A DNA stretch of 64,000 nt, from positions 62,001 through 126,000 of the forward strand of contig NZ_JAINWJ010000007.1 of NCBI RefSeq assembly GCF_021021415.1, read 5' to 3'. This DNA is from Martelella mediterranea. Its GTDB lineage: Bacteria; Pseudomonadota; Alphaproteobacteria; Rhizobiales; Rhizobiaceae. The notes below the pieces were generated by a model, which worked only from the letters and a program-made list of their open reading frames with translations, had not been told where the DNA came from and searched no databases. The translations under genes were made by a program, and so were the position numbers. Positions within the stretch are counted from its first letter, which is position 1; every line of letters begins with the position of its first letter. Shown one piece after another: positions 46,371-56,333 of this stretch.

Positions 46371-47567
46371 ATGGGAAAGACCGAACCCTCGGGCGGTTAT
46401 CTTTCGAAGGAAGATCAGCAATTTCGCGAGGAAATGCGCACCTTCTTTCAGGAGAATATCCCCGCTGAAATCCGCGCCAAGGTCAGCGCGGGTCAGCCGC
46501 TGGCCAAGCAGAATTTCGTGACCTCGCAGCGCATCCTGAACGCTCACGGCCTGGCGGTGCCGAACTGGCCGCTGGAATGGGGCGGCAGGGACTGGACGCC
46601 GGTCCAGCGCTATCTCTACATCGAGGAACTGCAGTTCAACGCCGTGCCGCTGCCCCTGCAGTTCAACTGTTTCATGGTCGGGCCGGTGATCGCCGCCTTC
46701 GGCAATCAGGCGCAGAAGGAGAAATTCCTGCCGCGCGCCGCCAATCTCGATGACTGGTGGTGCCAGGGCTTTTCGGAACCCAACGCCGGCTCGGACCTTG
46801 CCTCGCTGACGACAAGGGCGGTGCGCGATGGAGACGACTATATCGTCAACGGCCAGAAGGCCTGGACGAGCTACGGCCAGTACGCCAACTGGATCTTCTG
46901 CCTTGTCAGGACGGATTTCGAGGCCAAGAAGCAGCGGGGCATCTCGTTCCTGCTCATCGAACTCGATACGCCCGGCGTGGAAATGCGGCCGATCATCACC
47001 ATGGACGGCCGACACGAGGTCAACGAGGTGTTCTTTACCGACGCGCGGGTGCCGGCCGAAAACCTGGTCGGCGAGGAAAACCGCGGCTGGGACTATGCCA
47101 AATTCCTGCTGGCCAATGAACGCTCCGGCATCGCCCGGATTGGCCTTTCCAAGGAACGCGTGGCGCGTATTCGTCGCCGGGCGCAAGACAACGGCGTCTG
47201 GGACGATCCTCTGTTCCGCTCGGAGGTCATCAAGCTTGAAATCGAACTGAAGGCGCTGGAAGTTGCCCAGATGCAGATATTGGCGCGCGCCGGAGAGAGC
47301 CAGGGCCGGCCGGACCCGGCATCATCCATCCTCAAACTGCGCGGTTCACAGCTTCAGCAGCGCGCCTCCGAACTTCTGATGGAACTCGAGGGCGTGGCGG
47401 CGTTGCGCGCGCCGGGTGATGTGGCCGATCCGTATCTTTCGGCGGAGGAGGACCTGGCGGCCGCTGCCGCACTCAACAATTATCTGAATTTCCGGAAGGT
47501 TTCGATCTATGGCGGGTCGAACGAGATTCAGAAGAACATCATCGCCAAGACAATTCTGAATCTGTGA
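46371..47567 (+). CDS. acyl-CoA dehydrogenase, PimC-like large subunit
   Basis: A 398-residue FAD enzyme of the acyl-CoA dehydrogenase fold, with the substrate/FAD loop WCQGFSEPNAGSDLASL and a C-terminal FAD block. At the usual catalytic-Glu position the sequence is IYGGSNEIQ (Gly), while NERSG places a Glu where isovaleryl-CoA-type and heteromeric enzymes carry it. The pair with the next gene, seven bases away, resembles pimeloyl-CoA dehydrogenase PimC/PimD. An earlier ATG at 46341 lies too near the predicted transcription start and lacks a ribosome site. Confidence 0.83.
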   Translation: MGKTEPSGGYLSKEDQQFREEMRTFFQENIPAEIRAKVSAGQPLAKQNFVTSQRILNAHGLAVPNWPLEWGGRDWTPVQRYLYIEELQFNAVPLPLQFNCFMVGPVIAAFGNQAQKEKFLPRAANLDDWWCQGFSEPNAGSDLASLTTRAVRDGDDYIVNGQKAWTSYGQYANWIFCLVRTDFEAKKQRGISFLLIELDTPGVEMRPIITMDGRHEVNEVFFTDARVPAENLVGEENRGWDYAKFLLANERSGIARIGLSKERVARIRRRAQDNGVWDDPLFRSEVIKLEIELKALEVAQMQILARAGESQGRPDPASSILKLRGSQLQQRASELLMELEGVAALRAPGDVADPYLSAEEDLAAAAALNNYLNFRKVSIYGGSNEIQKNIIAKTILNL

Positions 47568-47574
47568 GGCGCAC

Positions 47575-48636
47575 ATGGAAGCTTTGACCGACGAAGAACG
47601 GATGCTGTGGGACAGCGTGGCCGGCATCCTCTCGGAAATCGCCGATCCGGCAGACCTGTGGCCGCAACTGGCCGAACTCGGCATGCTCGGCCTCACGCTC
47701 CCGGAAAGCGCCGGCGGGGCGGAGCTGGGTCCGCAGGCACTGATGGTGTTTGCCCGCGCCTTCGGGCAGGCCGGTCTCGCCACGCCATTCTTTGCGTCGG
47801 AAGCCCTTGCCATGCCGCTGCTTGCGCAATGGACGGATCGTCCGGAGGTCTTGGCATTGCTGGGCGATCTTGTCAGCGGCGCGCGCATCGCCACCCTGGC
47901 GCTCCACGACCTGAAGCCGGTTGTTGCGCGGCGCGTATCCGACGCATTTGCCCTCAGCGGCGTCAAGATGGTCGTGCCGGCAGGGGCGAACGCCGACATC
48001 GTGATCGTGAGCGCGATGCTTGACGACCGCCCAGCGCTGTTCCTGCTCGATCTCCCGGCCACGCCGTTGACAAGCACCCCTTATATGCCCGCCGGCCCGG
48101 CGGCCGATGCCGACATTGCGCTGGATGGCGTGACCGTGGCGAAAACGGCGCTTATGGCCGAGGGCGAAGAGGCCGTGCGATTGATTGCCGAGGCGGAAGC
48201 GCGCAGCCAGTTGATCACCTGCGCGGAAATGCTGGGCGGCATGGAAAAGCTGCTGGAGCTGACGGTGGACTATCTGCGCGACCGGCGACAGTTCGGCCAG
48301 TCGCTATCCGGCTTTCAGGCGCTGCAGCATGCCGCGGTCGACATGTATGTCGAGCTGGAAACCGCGCGCGCCATGCTGGATTTCGGCGGTCGGATGTTTG
48401 GCGCATCTGACGGTGAGCGGGCGGCGGCGCTGGATGCCGTGAAGCTGAAAATGAACGCGGCGGCAAAGCTGATCGGTGAGAGCGCCGTTCAGCTTCATGG
48501 CGGCATCGGCATGACCGAGGAGAGCCTGACCGGCCGCATCTTCGGGCGTCTGACCACCCTGCGGATCAGCGCCGGCGACAGCCGAAGCTGCATGAACCGG
48601 CTGCTCGCTGGTGATCGCAGCGTCGCGCTGGCCTGA
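47575..48636 (+). CDS. acyl-CoA dehydrogenase, PimD-like small subunit
   Basis: A 353-residue partner subunit of the same fold. It starts directly at [19 protein letters not shown] and ends with HGGIGMTEESLTGRIFGRL. The canonical catalytic Glu motif is absent, as is common in the second subunit of heteromeric acyl-CoA dehydrogenases. The tight spacing to the preceding gene suggests an obligate complex. The substrate is probably a dicarboxyl-CoA, judged from neighbours. Confidence 0.8.
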   Translation: MEALTDEERMLWDSVAGILSEIADPADLWPQLAELGMLGLTLPESAGGAELGPQALMVFARAFGQAGLATPFFASEALAMPLLAQWTDRPEVLALLGDLVSGARIATLALHDLKPVVARRVSDAFALSGVKMVVPAGANADIVIVSAMLDDRPALFLLDLPATPLTSTPYMPAGPAADADIALDGVTVAKTALMAEGEEAVRLIAEAEARSQLITCAEMLGGMEKLLELTVDYLRDRRQFGQSLSGFQALQHAAVDMYVELETARAMLDFGGRMFGASDGERAAALDAVKLKMNAAAKLIGESAVQLHGGIGMTEESLTGRIFGRLTTLRISAGDSRSCMNRLLAGDRSVALA

Positions 48637-48681
48637 CGGCATCATTGAACACAATTGAACTTGCAGGGGAGGCTGCGTGAG

Positions 48682-50649
48682 ATGAAGGTGGATATCGAGA
48701 AATTCGGCAGGATCGCGGTCATCACCATTGACCGCCCGCCGGTGAACGCGTTGTCGCAGGCGCTGCGGAAGCTGATAGAGGCGCGGCTGGACGAGGCGGC
48801 GGGCGATGAGGCGGTCAAGGGCGTGGTGCTGGCCTGCGCCGGGCGCACCTTCGTTGCCGGGGCCGATATCGAGGAACTGGGCGAGGTCCGGCCGCCGACG
48901 CTGCACACGGTGATCGACAAGCTCGAAGCGCTTGGCAAGCCGAGCGTTGCCGCGCTGCACGGCACCGCGCTTGGCGGCGGGCTGGAACTGGCGCTCGGCT
49001 GCACCTTCCGCGTGGCTAACCGCGATGCGCGTCTCGGCTTGCCGGAGGTAAAGCTCGGCCTGTTGCCGGGCGCAGGCGGCACGGTGCGCACAACCTATCT
49101 GATCGGCGCGGAGGCGACGCTGAAACTCGCCGGTAGCGGCAATATGATGGGCGCGGAAGCGGCACAGGGCATCGGTCTTGTGGATGCTGTCTTCGACAAC
49201 GATCTGGTCGCCAATGCGATCCGGTTCCTCTCCGACAGGATTGATGCCGACGATATTCCGCCACCTGTGAGCCGCCGCCGCGAGGCGATGCCGGCATGCG
49301 ACTCGCAGGCGCTGGACAAGCTGACGGCCGAGCTCTGCCGCAAGGCGCGTTCATCCGCGCCCGAGTTGGCGGCGCAATCGGTGCGCAATGCGCTGACGCT
49401 CTCCTTCGAGGATGCGATGGCCGAGGAACGGCGTCTGTTCGAAACCGCGACCCAAAGCGACCGGTTCGGCGCGCTGCGCCACCTGTTTTTCGCCGAGCGG
49501 GCGGCGGCGAAACCTTCCGGCGATGTCGCCGAAGCTGAGCCCCGCGCGGTGCAGTCCGTCGCCGTGATCGGCGCGGGCACGATGGGCAGCGGTATTGCCA
49601 TGGTGTTCGCCAATAGCGGTTTCGACGTAATCGTGCGCGAGACCGATGAAGCGGCGCTCGCGCGCGGCATGGAACGTATCGCGGACACGTATGAGCGCTC
49701 CGTCAAGCGCGGGTCGCTGAGCGCGGAGGAGGCTGGCAGGCGCAAGGCGCGGATTGCAGGCACGGTCGCGATCGCCGATCTGGCATCCGCCGATCTGATC
49801 ATCGAAGCGGCGTTCGAGGATATGGCGGTCAAGAAGACCATTTTTGCCGAGCTTGATGCCGTGGCGCGGCAGGGCGCGATCCTTGCGACCAATACATCCT
49901 ATCTGGACGTGAACGAGATCGCGCGCGCGACCACGCGCCCCGCCGATGTGCTTGGTCTACATTTCTTCTCGCCGGCCAATGTGATGACATTGCTGGAAAT
50001 CGTGCGCGGCGCCGAGACAGCGCCCGAGGTTGTGGTGACGGCGCTCAAGGTTGCCAGGCGGCTCGGCAAGCAGCCAGTGGTGGTCGGCGTCTGCCACGGC
50101 TTTGTCGGCAACCGCATGCTGCAGGCCCGCAATGCCGCGCTATCGCTACTGCTGCTAGAGGGCGCGTCGCCTGAACAGATCGATGCCGCCTTCCGGGCCT
50201 TCGGCTGGCCGATGGGCCCCTGCCAGATGCAGGACCTCGCCGGGCTCGATATCGGCTGGCGAAACCGCAAGGCGCTGGGCAAGGCCGACGCGCTGCCCGA
50301 CCGGCTCTGTGAATTGGGCCGCTTTGGCCAGAAGACGGGCAAGGGCTGGTATCTTTACGACGACAGCCGCAAGCCCCTGCCCGATCCAGAGGTGGATGCC
50401 ATTATCGCCGGGATTGCAGAAAAGAGCGGCATCGCGCGGCGGACGATCACCGATGCCGAGATCATAGACCGCACGCATGGTCCGATGATCGCGGAGGGGC
50501 GACGCATCCTCGATGAGGGCATTGCGGCGCGCAGTTCCGATATCGACGTGGTGTGGACGCACGGCTACGGTTTCCCCCGCGATCTTGGCGGGCCGATGTA
50601 CTGGGACGATCATTTGCGCGAGAGCGCGCAGGAAAAAAAGAAGGTGTAA
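48682..50649 (+). CDS. fused enoyl-CoA hydratase / 3-hydroxyacyl-CoA dehydrogenase
   Basis: A 655-residue bifunctional beta-oxidation enzyme. The N-terminal crotonase domain (about 1-190) has Glu102 in LELALGC and Glu122 in [14 protein letters not shown], the two catalytic acids. The C-terminal domain has the NAD motif [16 protein letters not shown] near 292 and the catalytic His in [12 protein letters not shown] near 426. It resembles PimF/FadJ-type fusions. ATG 48682 follows GGGGAGG; the frame is open to 48655. It would act on both the dicarboxyl-CoA and crotonyl-CoA steps (inference). Confidence 0.9.
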   Translation: MKVDIEKFGRIAVITIDRPPVNALSQALRKLIEARLDEAAGDEAVKGVVLACAGRTFVAGADIEELGEVRPPTLHTVIDKLEALGKPSVAALHGTALGGGLELALGCTFRVANRDARLGLPEVKLGLLPGAGGTVRTTYLIGAEATLKLAGSGNMMGAEAAQGIGLVDAVFDNDLVANAIRFLSDRIDADDIPPPVSRRREAMPACDSQALDKLTAELCRKARSSAPELAAQSVRNALTLSFEDAMAEERRLFETATQSDRFGALRHLFFAERAAAKPSGDVAEAEPRAVQSVAVIGAGTMGSGIAMVFANSGFDVIVRETDEAALARGMERIADTYERSVKRGSLSAEEAGRRKARIAGTVAIADLASADLIIEAAFEDMAVKKTIFAELDAVARQGAILATNTSYLDVNEIARATTRPADVLGLHFFSPANVMTLLEIVRGAETAPEVVVTALKVARRLGKQPVVVGVCHGFVGNRMLQARNAALSLLLLEGASPEQIDAAFRAFGWPMGPCQMQDLAGLDIGWRNRKALGKADALPDRLCELGRFGQKTGKGWYLYDDSRKPLPDPEVDAIIAGIAEKSGIARRTITDAEIIDRTHGPMIAEGRRILDEGIAARSSDIDVVWTHGYGFPRDLGGPMYWDDHLRESAQEKKKV

Positions 50650-50650
50650 C

Positions 50651-51853
50651 ATGGGTGATGCGCACGGGCCGGAACTCGGCCGATTTGTCTGGGACGATCC
50701 GTTTCTGCTGGAAAACCAGTTGACGGATGAGGAGCGCATGCTGCGCGACGGGGCCAATGCCTTCGCACAGGACAGGCTTCAGAGCCGGGTGATCTCGGCT
50801 TACGCGAATGAAACGGTCGACCCGTCGATTTTTGCCGAAATGGGGGAAATGGGCCTGCTCGGCGTGACCCTGCCGGAGCAATATGGCGGCGCGGGTGCCG
50901 GTTACGTGGCCTATGGCCTGATCGCCCGTGAAATCGAGCGGGTCGACTCCGGCTATCGCTCGATGATGAGCGTTCAATCCTCGCTGGTCATGTATCCGAT
51001 CCACGCTTACGGCTCGGAGGAGCAGCGCAACAGATATCTGCCCAAACTTGCCTCCGGCGAATGGATCGGCTGTTTCGGGCTGACCGAGCCCGATGCCGGG
51101 TCGGATCCGGGCGGCATGAAGACCACGGCGCGCAAGACCGATGGCGGCTATGTGCTGAACGGCGCGAAGATGTGGATCTCCAACGCCCCGATCGCCGATG
51201 TCTTCGTCGTCTGGGCGAAGTCTGAGGCCCATGGCGGCAAGATCCGCGGCTTCGTGCTGGAAAAGGGCATGAAGGGCCTCAGCGCGCCCAAGATCGGCGG
51301 CAAGCTCAGCCTGCGCGCCTCCGTCACCGGCGAAATCGTCATGGATGGCGTCGAGGTCGGCGAGGATGCGCTGCTGCCCAATGTCGAGGGCCTCAAGGGT
51401 CCCTTCGGCTGCCTCAATCGCGCCCGCTATGGCATTGCGTGGGGCGCGATGGGGGCGGCCGAGTTCTGCTGGCACGCCGCGCGGCGATATGGGCTTGACC
51501 GCAAGCAGTTCGGCCGGCCGCTCGCCCAGACCCAGCTCTTCCAGAAGAAGCTGGCGGACATGCAGACCGAGATCACGCTCGGCCTTCAGGCGGCGCTCAG
51601 GGTCGGGCGGATGCTGGAGGAGGGCGATGCCGCGCCGGAGATGATCTCGCTGATCAAGCGCAACAATTGCGGCAAGGCGCTGGAGATCGCCCGCAACGCC
51701 CGCGACATGCATGGCGGCAACGGCATTTCCGAGGAATTCCAGGTCTTCCGCCACATGGTCAACCTCGAAACCGTCAATACCTATGAAGGCACGCATGATG
51801 TGCATGCCCTGATCCTGGGCCGCGCCCAGACAGGCCTGCAGGCGTTTTTCTAG
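50651..51853 (+). CDS. gcdH: glutaryl-CoA dehydrogenase
   Basis: A 400-residue flavoenzyme that oxidises and decarboxylates glutaryl-CoA to crotonyl-CoA. Family-specific features are [17 protein letters not shown] with the carboxylate-binding Arg, [37 protein letters not shown], and the C-terminal [20 protein letters not shown] with the catalytic Glu at about 378. It starts one base after the stop of the fused enzyme, so it is in the same operon. It is the most specific pathway marker in this region. Confidence 0.93.
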   Translation: MGDAHGPELGRFVWDDPFLLENQLTDEERMLRDGANAFAQDRLQSRVISAYANETVDPSIFAEMGEMGLLGVTLPEQYGGAGAGYVAYGLIAREIERVDSGYRSMMSVQSSLVMYPIHAYGSEEQRNRYLPKLASGEWIGCFGLTEPDAGSDPGGMKTTARKTDGGYVLNGAKMWISNAPIADVFVVWAKSEAHGGKIRGFVLEKGMKGLSAPKIGGKLSLRASVTGEIVMDGVEVGEDALLPNVEGLKGPFGCLNRARYGIAWGAMGAAEFCWHAARRYGLDRKQFGRPLAQTQLFQKKLADMQTEITLGLQAALRVGRMLEEGDAAPEMISLIKRNNCGKALEIARNARDMHGGNGISEEFQVFRHMVNLETVNTYEGTHDVHALILGRAQTGLQAFF

Positions 51854-51884
51854 CGCACATGCCAATAACGGCGGCAGAACCACG

Positions 51885-51958
51885 GCCCGGATAGCTCAAT
51901 TGGCAGAGCCTCGGCTTGAAAATCCGGTCGTCCGTGGTTCGAAATCCGAATTTGGACA
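51885..51958 (+). pseudogene. degenerate tRNA-Phe-like sequence (anticodon GAA)
   Basis: GCCCGGA, then TA, a perfect D-stem GCTC/GAGC, an anticodon loop TTGAAAA with GAA at 51918-51920, and a TTCGA T-loop core are in order. The 3' acceptor strand (51951-51957) pairs at six of seven positions counting wobbles. The T-stem does not pair properly, the anticodon stem has one mismatch, and the end is ACGA rather than ACCA. It looks like a decayed or truncated-copy tRNA rather than a working gene. Confidence 0.55.
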
Positions 51959-52103
51959 CGAGTTTTCGTCTTGAGTAGAAGCAATTGGCAACAGTCGAAA
52001 GGATTGCTTCGCGAATTTGGGAACGTCCTCGACCCTGCAGCGTTTTGTGATCAGAAGGCGGCCTGCGAAAGGCCCTGCCACAACGACAAATCAGGAGGAC
52101 ACC

Positions 52104-52664
52104 ATGCCTGGTATCACCCAATCCAAGATTCTTATTCTGGCCACCAATGGCTATGAGCGCTCTGAGCTGCGCGTGCCGCTCGATAGTCTGAAGCAGAAGG
52201 GCGCGGCCGTGACCATCGCGTCCCTCGAAAAGGGCCCGATCAAGAGCTGGGACGAGAAGGACTGGGGCGACAGCGTCGATGCCGATCTGACGGTCGATGA
52301 CGTCAAAGTCGAAGACTATGATGCCATCGTGCTGCCCGGCGGGCAGATCAACCCAGATGTGCTGCGCACCAATGACAAGGCCGTCGCCATCGTCAAGGAA
52401 TTCGTCAGCTCCGGCCGGATCGTCGCGGCGATCTGCCACGGACCTTGGATGCTGGTCGAAGCCGATGTGCTGAAGGGCCGTGAGGCGACTTCCTACCCGT
52501 CGATCCGCACCGACATGAAGAATGCCGGCGCCAATTGGGTCGACCGCGAAGTTGTGACCGATAACGGCATCATCACCTCCCGCAACCCCAAGGACCTGCC
52601 GGCCTTCGTCGACAAGATCGTCGAGGAAGTCGAAGAAGGTCGCCATCCGCGCAAGGCGGCCTGA
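52104..52664 (+). CDS. DJ-1/PfpI family protein (YhbO/PfpI-like)
   Basis: A 186-residue flavodoxin-like protein of the type 1 glutamine-amidotransferase-like superfamily. The nucleophile Cys is in VAAICHGPWML (near residue 114), with the Glu of the SxxY/E region in TNGYERSELRVPL. Related proteins act as stress-induced chaperones, glyoxalases or deglycases; the exact activity is debated. AGGAGG sits before ATG 52104. It is monocistronic with its own terminator. Confidence 0.9.
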   Translation: MPGITQSKILILATNGYERSELRVPLDSLKQKGAAVTIASLEKGPIKSWDEKDWGDSVDADLTVDDVKVEDYDAIVLPGGQINPDVLRTNDKAVAIVKEFVSSGRIVAAICHGPWMLVEADVLKGREATSYPSIRTDMKNAGANWVDREVVTDNGIITSRNPKDLPAFVDKIVEEVEEGRHPRKAA

Positions 52665-52706
52665 GGAAGGCTCCTTCTATCACGGCCATTGCCGATAACG
52701 TCAGTG

Positions 52707-52734
52707 ACCCGGGCCCAGGCCCGGGTTCTTTTTT
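52707..52734 (+). terminator. rho-independent terminator after the DJ-1/PfpI gene
   Basis: A perfect 8-base GC-rich stem (52707-52714 with 52719-52726) and a 4-base loop are followed by TC and six T residues (52729-52734). Confidence 0.92.
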
Positions 52735-52753
52735 CGCTCGATATGAGCGCGGA

Positions 52754-53644
52754 TCAGCCGAGCTGATGCTCCGCTCTCAGCAACTCGAACAGATATTTCC
52801 CATAATCGGTCTTGCGGAAGGTCTCGGCGTGCTGGCGCAGCATTTCCGCATCGATCCAGCCATTGCGGTACGCGATCTCTTCGGGACATCCGGATTGCAT
52901 GCCCTGACGCACCGACAGCGTACGCACGAAATTGCCGGCATCGAGCAGGCTTGAATGCGTGCCGGTGTCAAGCCAGGCATAGCCGCGCCCCATCCGCTCC
53001 ACCGCGAGCTTGCCTTCGTGAAGATAGCTTTCCAGCAGCGTGACGATTTCCAGTTCGCCGCGGGGTGAGGGCTTGACGGCCCGGGCGCGCTCCGGGGCCT
53101 CGCCATCAAGGAAGTAAAGCCCCGTCACGGCATAATGCGATGGCGGCACCTCCGGTTTTTCGATGATCTGGCTCGCCTTGCCTTCCCTGTCAAACGCGAC
53201 CACGCCGTAGCGCTCGGGATCGGCCACGTGATAGCCGAACACCGTACCGCCGGATGTCTTGGCATCGGCGGCGGCCAGCAGTTCTGGCAGTCCATGACCG
53301 AAGAAGATGTTGTCGCCGAGCGTCATCGCCGATGGCGCGCCATCCAGAAAATCTTCCGCCAGGATATAGGCCTGAGCCAGCCCGTCCGGGGAGGGCTGGG
53401 TGATGAAGGTGAGGCTCAGGCCCCACTGGCTGCCATCGCCCAGAAGCCGTTTGAATTGATCCTGATCGTCCGGCGTGGTGATGATCGCGATCTCGCGGAT
53501 ACCCGTCAGCATCAGCACCGACAGCGGATAATAGATCATCGGCTTGTCGTAGATCGGCATCAGTTGCTTCGAAATCGCCATCGTCAGCGGATAAAGCCTG
53601 GTACCCGACCCGCCGGCCAGAATAATGCCCTTGCGTGGCTTCAT
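52754..53644 (-). CDS. rfbA: glucose-1-phosphate thymidylyltransferase
   Basis: First enzyme of dTDP-L-rhamnose synthesis, joining dTTP and glucose-1-phosphate. It has 296 residues with the nucleotidyltransferase motif GIILAGGSGTRLYPLT at 6-21, DKPMIYYPLS, EKPEVPPS and the C-terminal YGKYLFEL. It starts with a four-base overlap of the rfbD stop. It is last in the rfbC-B-D-A operon and cytoplasmic. Confidence 0.97.
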   Translation of the reverse strand: MKPRKGIILAGGSGTRLYPLTMAISKQLMPIYDKPMIYYPLSVLMLTGIREIAIITTPDDQDQFKRLLGDGSQWGLSLTFITQPSPDGLAQAYILAEDFLDGAPSAMTLGDNIFFGHGLPELLAAADAKTSGGTVFGYHVADPERYGVVAFDREGKASQIIEKPEVPPSHYAVTGLYFLDGEAPERARAVKPSPRGELEIVTLLESYLHEGKLAVERMGRGYAWLDTGTHSSLLDAGNFVRTLSVRQGMQSGCPEEIAYRNGWIDAEMLRQHAETFRKTDYGKYLFELLRAEHQLG

Positions 53645-54489
53645 GATATTGCCCCCAGTTCAGTCAAGACGTGCGCCAGATCCGTCCGCCAGTCCGGCCG
53701 CGCAAGCCCAAAGGCGGACAGCGTCGAACAATCGAGTCGCGAATTCAGCGGCCGCGCGGCAGGCGTCGGATAATCCGATGTCGCAATATCCGTAACCGTG
53801 ACCGCCCTGCCCGCCATTTCGAAGATAGCGCGGGCGAAATCGGCCCAGCTCGTATCCGGCGCACCGGAGAAATGATAGATGCCGGACTTGGCCGGGTCCT
53901 TGATCAACTGCTCGGCCATCACCTTGCAGGCAAGCGCGATCGCGCGCGCCGAGGTCGGCCCGCCGATCTGATCGGCAACGATGGTCAGGCTGTCGCGGCT
54001 TTCGGCAAGCCGCAGCATGGTCTTGACGAAATTGCCGCCATGGGCGGAAAACACCCAGCTTGTGCGCAGGATTGCGAACGGGCCGCCGGTCCGCGCCACA
54101 AGCTGTTCACCGGCAAGCTTGGTGCGGCCATAGGCGCCGAGCGGCGCCGTCGGATCGTCCGGCGAAAACGGCTTCTCGCCCGTGCCGGCGAAAACGTAAT
54201 CGGTCGAGATATGGACGAAGGGGATGCCAAGTTCGGCTGCCGCGCGCGCCATGGCGCCGGGCGCCGTGGCGTTGACGTTCAGCGCGGTCTCCTCATCGCT
54301 TTCGGCCTTGTCGACGGCGGTATAGGCGGCGGCGTTGATGACGGCGGCGGGCCTGTGCTCCGCGATCGCCGCCGCGCAGGCTGCAGGATTGGTCAGATCG
54401 GCCTCATGCCGCGACAGGAACAGCGCGTCCGGCAGGATTCGCTTCAGCTCGGTCGCAACCTGGCCGGATTGTCCGAAAACCAGGATCAT
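53641..54489 (-). CDS. rfbD: dTDP-4-dehydrorhamnose reductase
   Basis: Final enzyme of the pathway, reducing dTDP-4-keto-L-rhamnose. It has 282 residues with the Rossmann motif [27 protein letters not shown], and STDYVFAGT with the Tyr-Lys pair following (YGRTKLAGE). ATG 54489 overlaps the rfbB stop by four bases, making the operon translationally coupled. Confidence 0.96.
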   Translation of the reverse strand: MILVFGQSGQVATELKRILPDALFLSRHEADLTNPAACAAAIAEHRPAAVINAAAYTAVDKAESDEETALNVNATAPGAMARAAAELGIPFVHISTDYVFAGTGEKPFSPDDPTAPLGAYGRTKLAGEQLVARTGGPFAILRTSWVFSAHGGNFVKTMLRLAESRDSLTIVADQIGGPTSARAIALACKVMAEQLIKDPAKSGIYHFSGAPDTSWADFARAIFEMAGRAVTVTDIATSDYPTPAARPLNSRLDCSTLSAFGLARPDWRTDLAHVLTELGAIS

Positions 54490-55529
54490 GCCTTCACCCC
54501 GAGCCGCTGGCCGACGCCCTTGCGGCTTTGCAGCGCCTGCCACCATGCCTCATTGTCGAGATACCACTGGACCGTCTTCGCAAGCCCCTCCTCGACGCTG
54601 ACGGAGGGACGCCAGCCGAGTTCCGCGCCGATGCGCGCCGGATCGATCGCATAGCGTAAATCATGGCCCGGCCGGTCTGTGACGAAGGTGATGAGATCGG
54701 CATAGCTGCCGTTTTCCCGCGGCCGCTTCTCGTCCAAAATGGCGCAGATGGTGCGTACCAGTTCCAGATTGGTGCGCTCGTTCTCACCGCCGACATTGTA
54801 GCTGCGGCCAACCTTGCCTTTGGTGATGACGGTCAAAAGCGCGTCGGCATGGTCTTCGACATAGAGCCAGTCGCGAATGTTCTCGCCCTTACCATAGACC
54901 GGGATCGCCTTGCCGGCGAGCGCATTGAGGATCACCACCGGGATCAGCTTTTCGGGGAAGTGATAGGGACCGTAATTGTTGGAGCAATTGGTGACCAGCA
55001 CCGGCAGGCCATAAGTCTCGTGCCAGGCGCGCACCAGATGATCCGACGCCGCCTTGGAAGAGGAATAGGGCGAACGCGGATCATAGGGTGTTTCTTCGGT
55101 AAACATACCCTCCGGCCCGAGCGATCCGAACACCTCATCGGTCGAGATGTGGTGGAAACGGAAGCTTTCGGGCCGACCGCGGGCGACCCAGTAGGCGCGC
55201 GCCGCCTCCAGCATGTTGTAGGTGCCATTGATATTGGTCTCGATGAAATCGCCCGGCCCGTCGATCGAGCGGTCGACATGGCTTTCGGCCGCCAGATGCA
55301 TGACCGCGTCGGGCTGATGTTCAGCGAACACGCGGTCGAGTGCCGCGCGATCGCGGATATCGGCCTGCTCGAAGGCATAAAGCGGGCTGTCGGCCACGCT
55401 TGAGACATTGTCGAGACAGGCGGCATAGGTCAGCGCATCAAGATTGACGACGTGAAAGCCGCGCGCGACCGCAAGCCGCACCACGGCCGAACCGATAAAG
55501 CCTGCCCCGCCGGTGACCAGGAGTTTCAT
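54486..55529 (-). CDS. rfbB: dTDP-glucose 4,6-dehydratase
   Basis: Second enzyme of dTDP-L-rhamnose synthesis. It has 347 residues with [12 protein letters not shown] at 7-18, [15 protein letters not shown], the STDEVFG active-site block (Asp-Glu), and the [14 protein letters not shown] Tyr-Lys catalytic pair. A GAGG ribosome site precedes 55529, nine bases after the rfbC stop. Confidence 0.97.
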   Translation of the reverse strand: MKLLVTGGAGFIGSAVVRLAVARGFHVVNLDALTYAACLDNVSSVADSPLYAFEQADIRDRAALDRVFAEHQPDAVMHLAAESHVDRSIDGPGDFIETNINGTYNMLEAARAYWVARGRPESFRFHHISTDEVFGSLGPEGMFTEETPYDPRSPYSSSKAASDHLVRAWHETYGLPVLVTNCSNNYGPYHFPEKLIPVVILNALAGKAIPVYGKGENIRDWLYVEDHADALLTVITKGKVGRSYNVGGENERTNLELVRTICAILDEKRPRENGSYADLITFVTDRPGHDLRYAIDPARIGAELGWRPSVSVEEGLAKTVQWYLDNEAWWQALQSRKGVGQRLGVKA

Positions 55530-55538
55530 GAGCGGACC

Positions 55539-56096
55539 TCAAAATGTGAAGGGATTGTCGAAATCCGCAAAAGACGGCGCATCGCGATCCTTTGCGGAAA
55601 CGGTGAAGTCGATATCCTTGAGCGGCCAGTCAATGCCGATATCGGGGTCGTCGAAGCGTACGCTGCCGTCGCATTCCGGCGCATAGTAATCCGAGCACTT
55701 GTAGATGATCTCGGTATCGGGCTCCAGCGTCATGAAGCCATGCAGAAAGCCTTCGGGGATCAGCAACTGCTTGCCATTGTCAAAGGAAAGCTCCGCCCCG
55801 AACCACTGGCCGAAGGTCGGCGAGCCCTTGCGCGCATCCACCGCCACATCAAAGAGCCGGCCCCGTCCGCACCGCACCAGCTTCGCCTGCGCATGCGGCG
55901 GCGCCTGGAAATGCAGCCCCCGCACCGTGCCGACCGTCTTGGACAGCGAGTGATTGTCCTGAACGAAATCGATATCGACGCCGTGGCCAGCCAGCGCCTT
56001 GCGGTTCCAGCTTTCGGAGAAGAACCCACGCTCATCGCCGAACCGGCGGGGCGTGATGAGCAGCAGCCCTGGAATGTCGAGTTTCTGAATGTCCAT
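55539..56096 (-). CDS. rfbC: dTDP-4-dehydrorhamnose 3,5-epimerase
   Basis: Third enzyme, a cupin epimerase of 185 residues. Motifs are RFGDERGFFSESWN, the catalytic His in VRGLHFQAPPHAQAKLVRC, and IPEGFLHGFMTL. It is first in the rhamnose operon and is divergent from the glycosyltransferase at 56334. The product probably feeds O-antigen or another surface polysaccharide. Confidence 0.97.
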   Translation of the reverse strand: MDIQKLDIPGLLLITPRRFGDERGFFSESWNRKALAGHGVDIDFVQDNHSLSKTVGTVRGLHFQAPPHAQAKLVRCGRGRLFDVAVDARKGSPTFGQWFGAELSFDNGKQLLIPEGFLHGFMTLEPDTEIIYKCSDYYAPECDGSVRFDDPDIGIDWPLKDIDFTVSAKDRDAPSFADFDNPFTF

Positions 56097-56333
56097 GGCT
56101 GGCCCCGGTCTCGCATAAAATTCCCATGCTTCCGATTACACGAGGTGGCGAGGTGGAACAAGTTGCCTTCGCAAATTGCTATATGATGTTTCAATGTCAG
56201 ACTCGCGGCGTGGATTATATGTGGACTTACGCGGTCCGCCCCGCTGAGCCGTCACCTTTGCGCTCCCTGGCCATAGGCAGACGCATGTGAAATCCTGTAA
56301 GGGAATATCGGTGAACATCAGGAATGCGTTGCC

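Noticed and set aside
51885-51958. Functional tRNA-Phe
   Set aside because: T-stem does not pair, the acceptor has a mismatch and two wobbles, and the end is ACGA; treated as degenerate.
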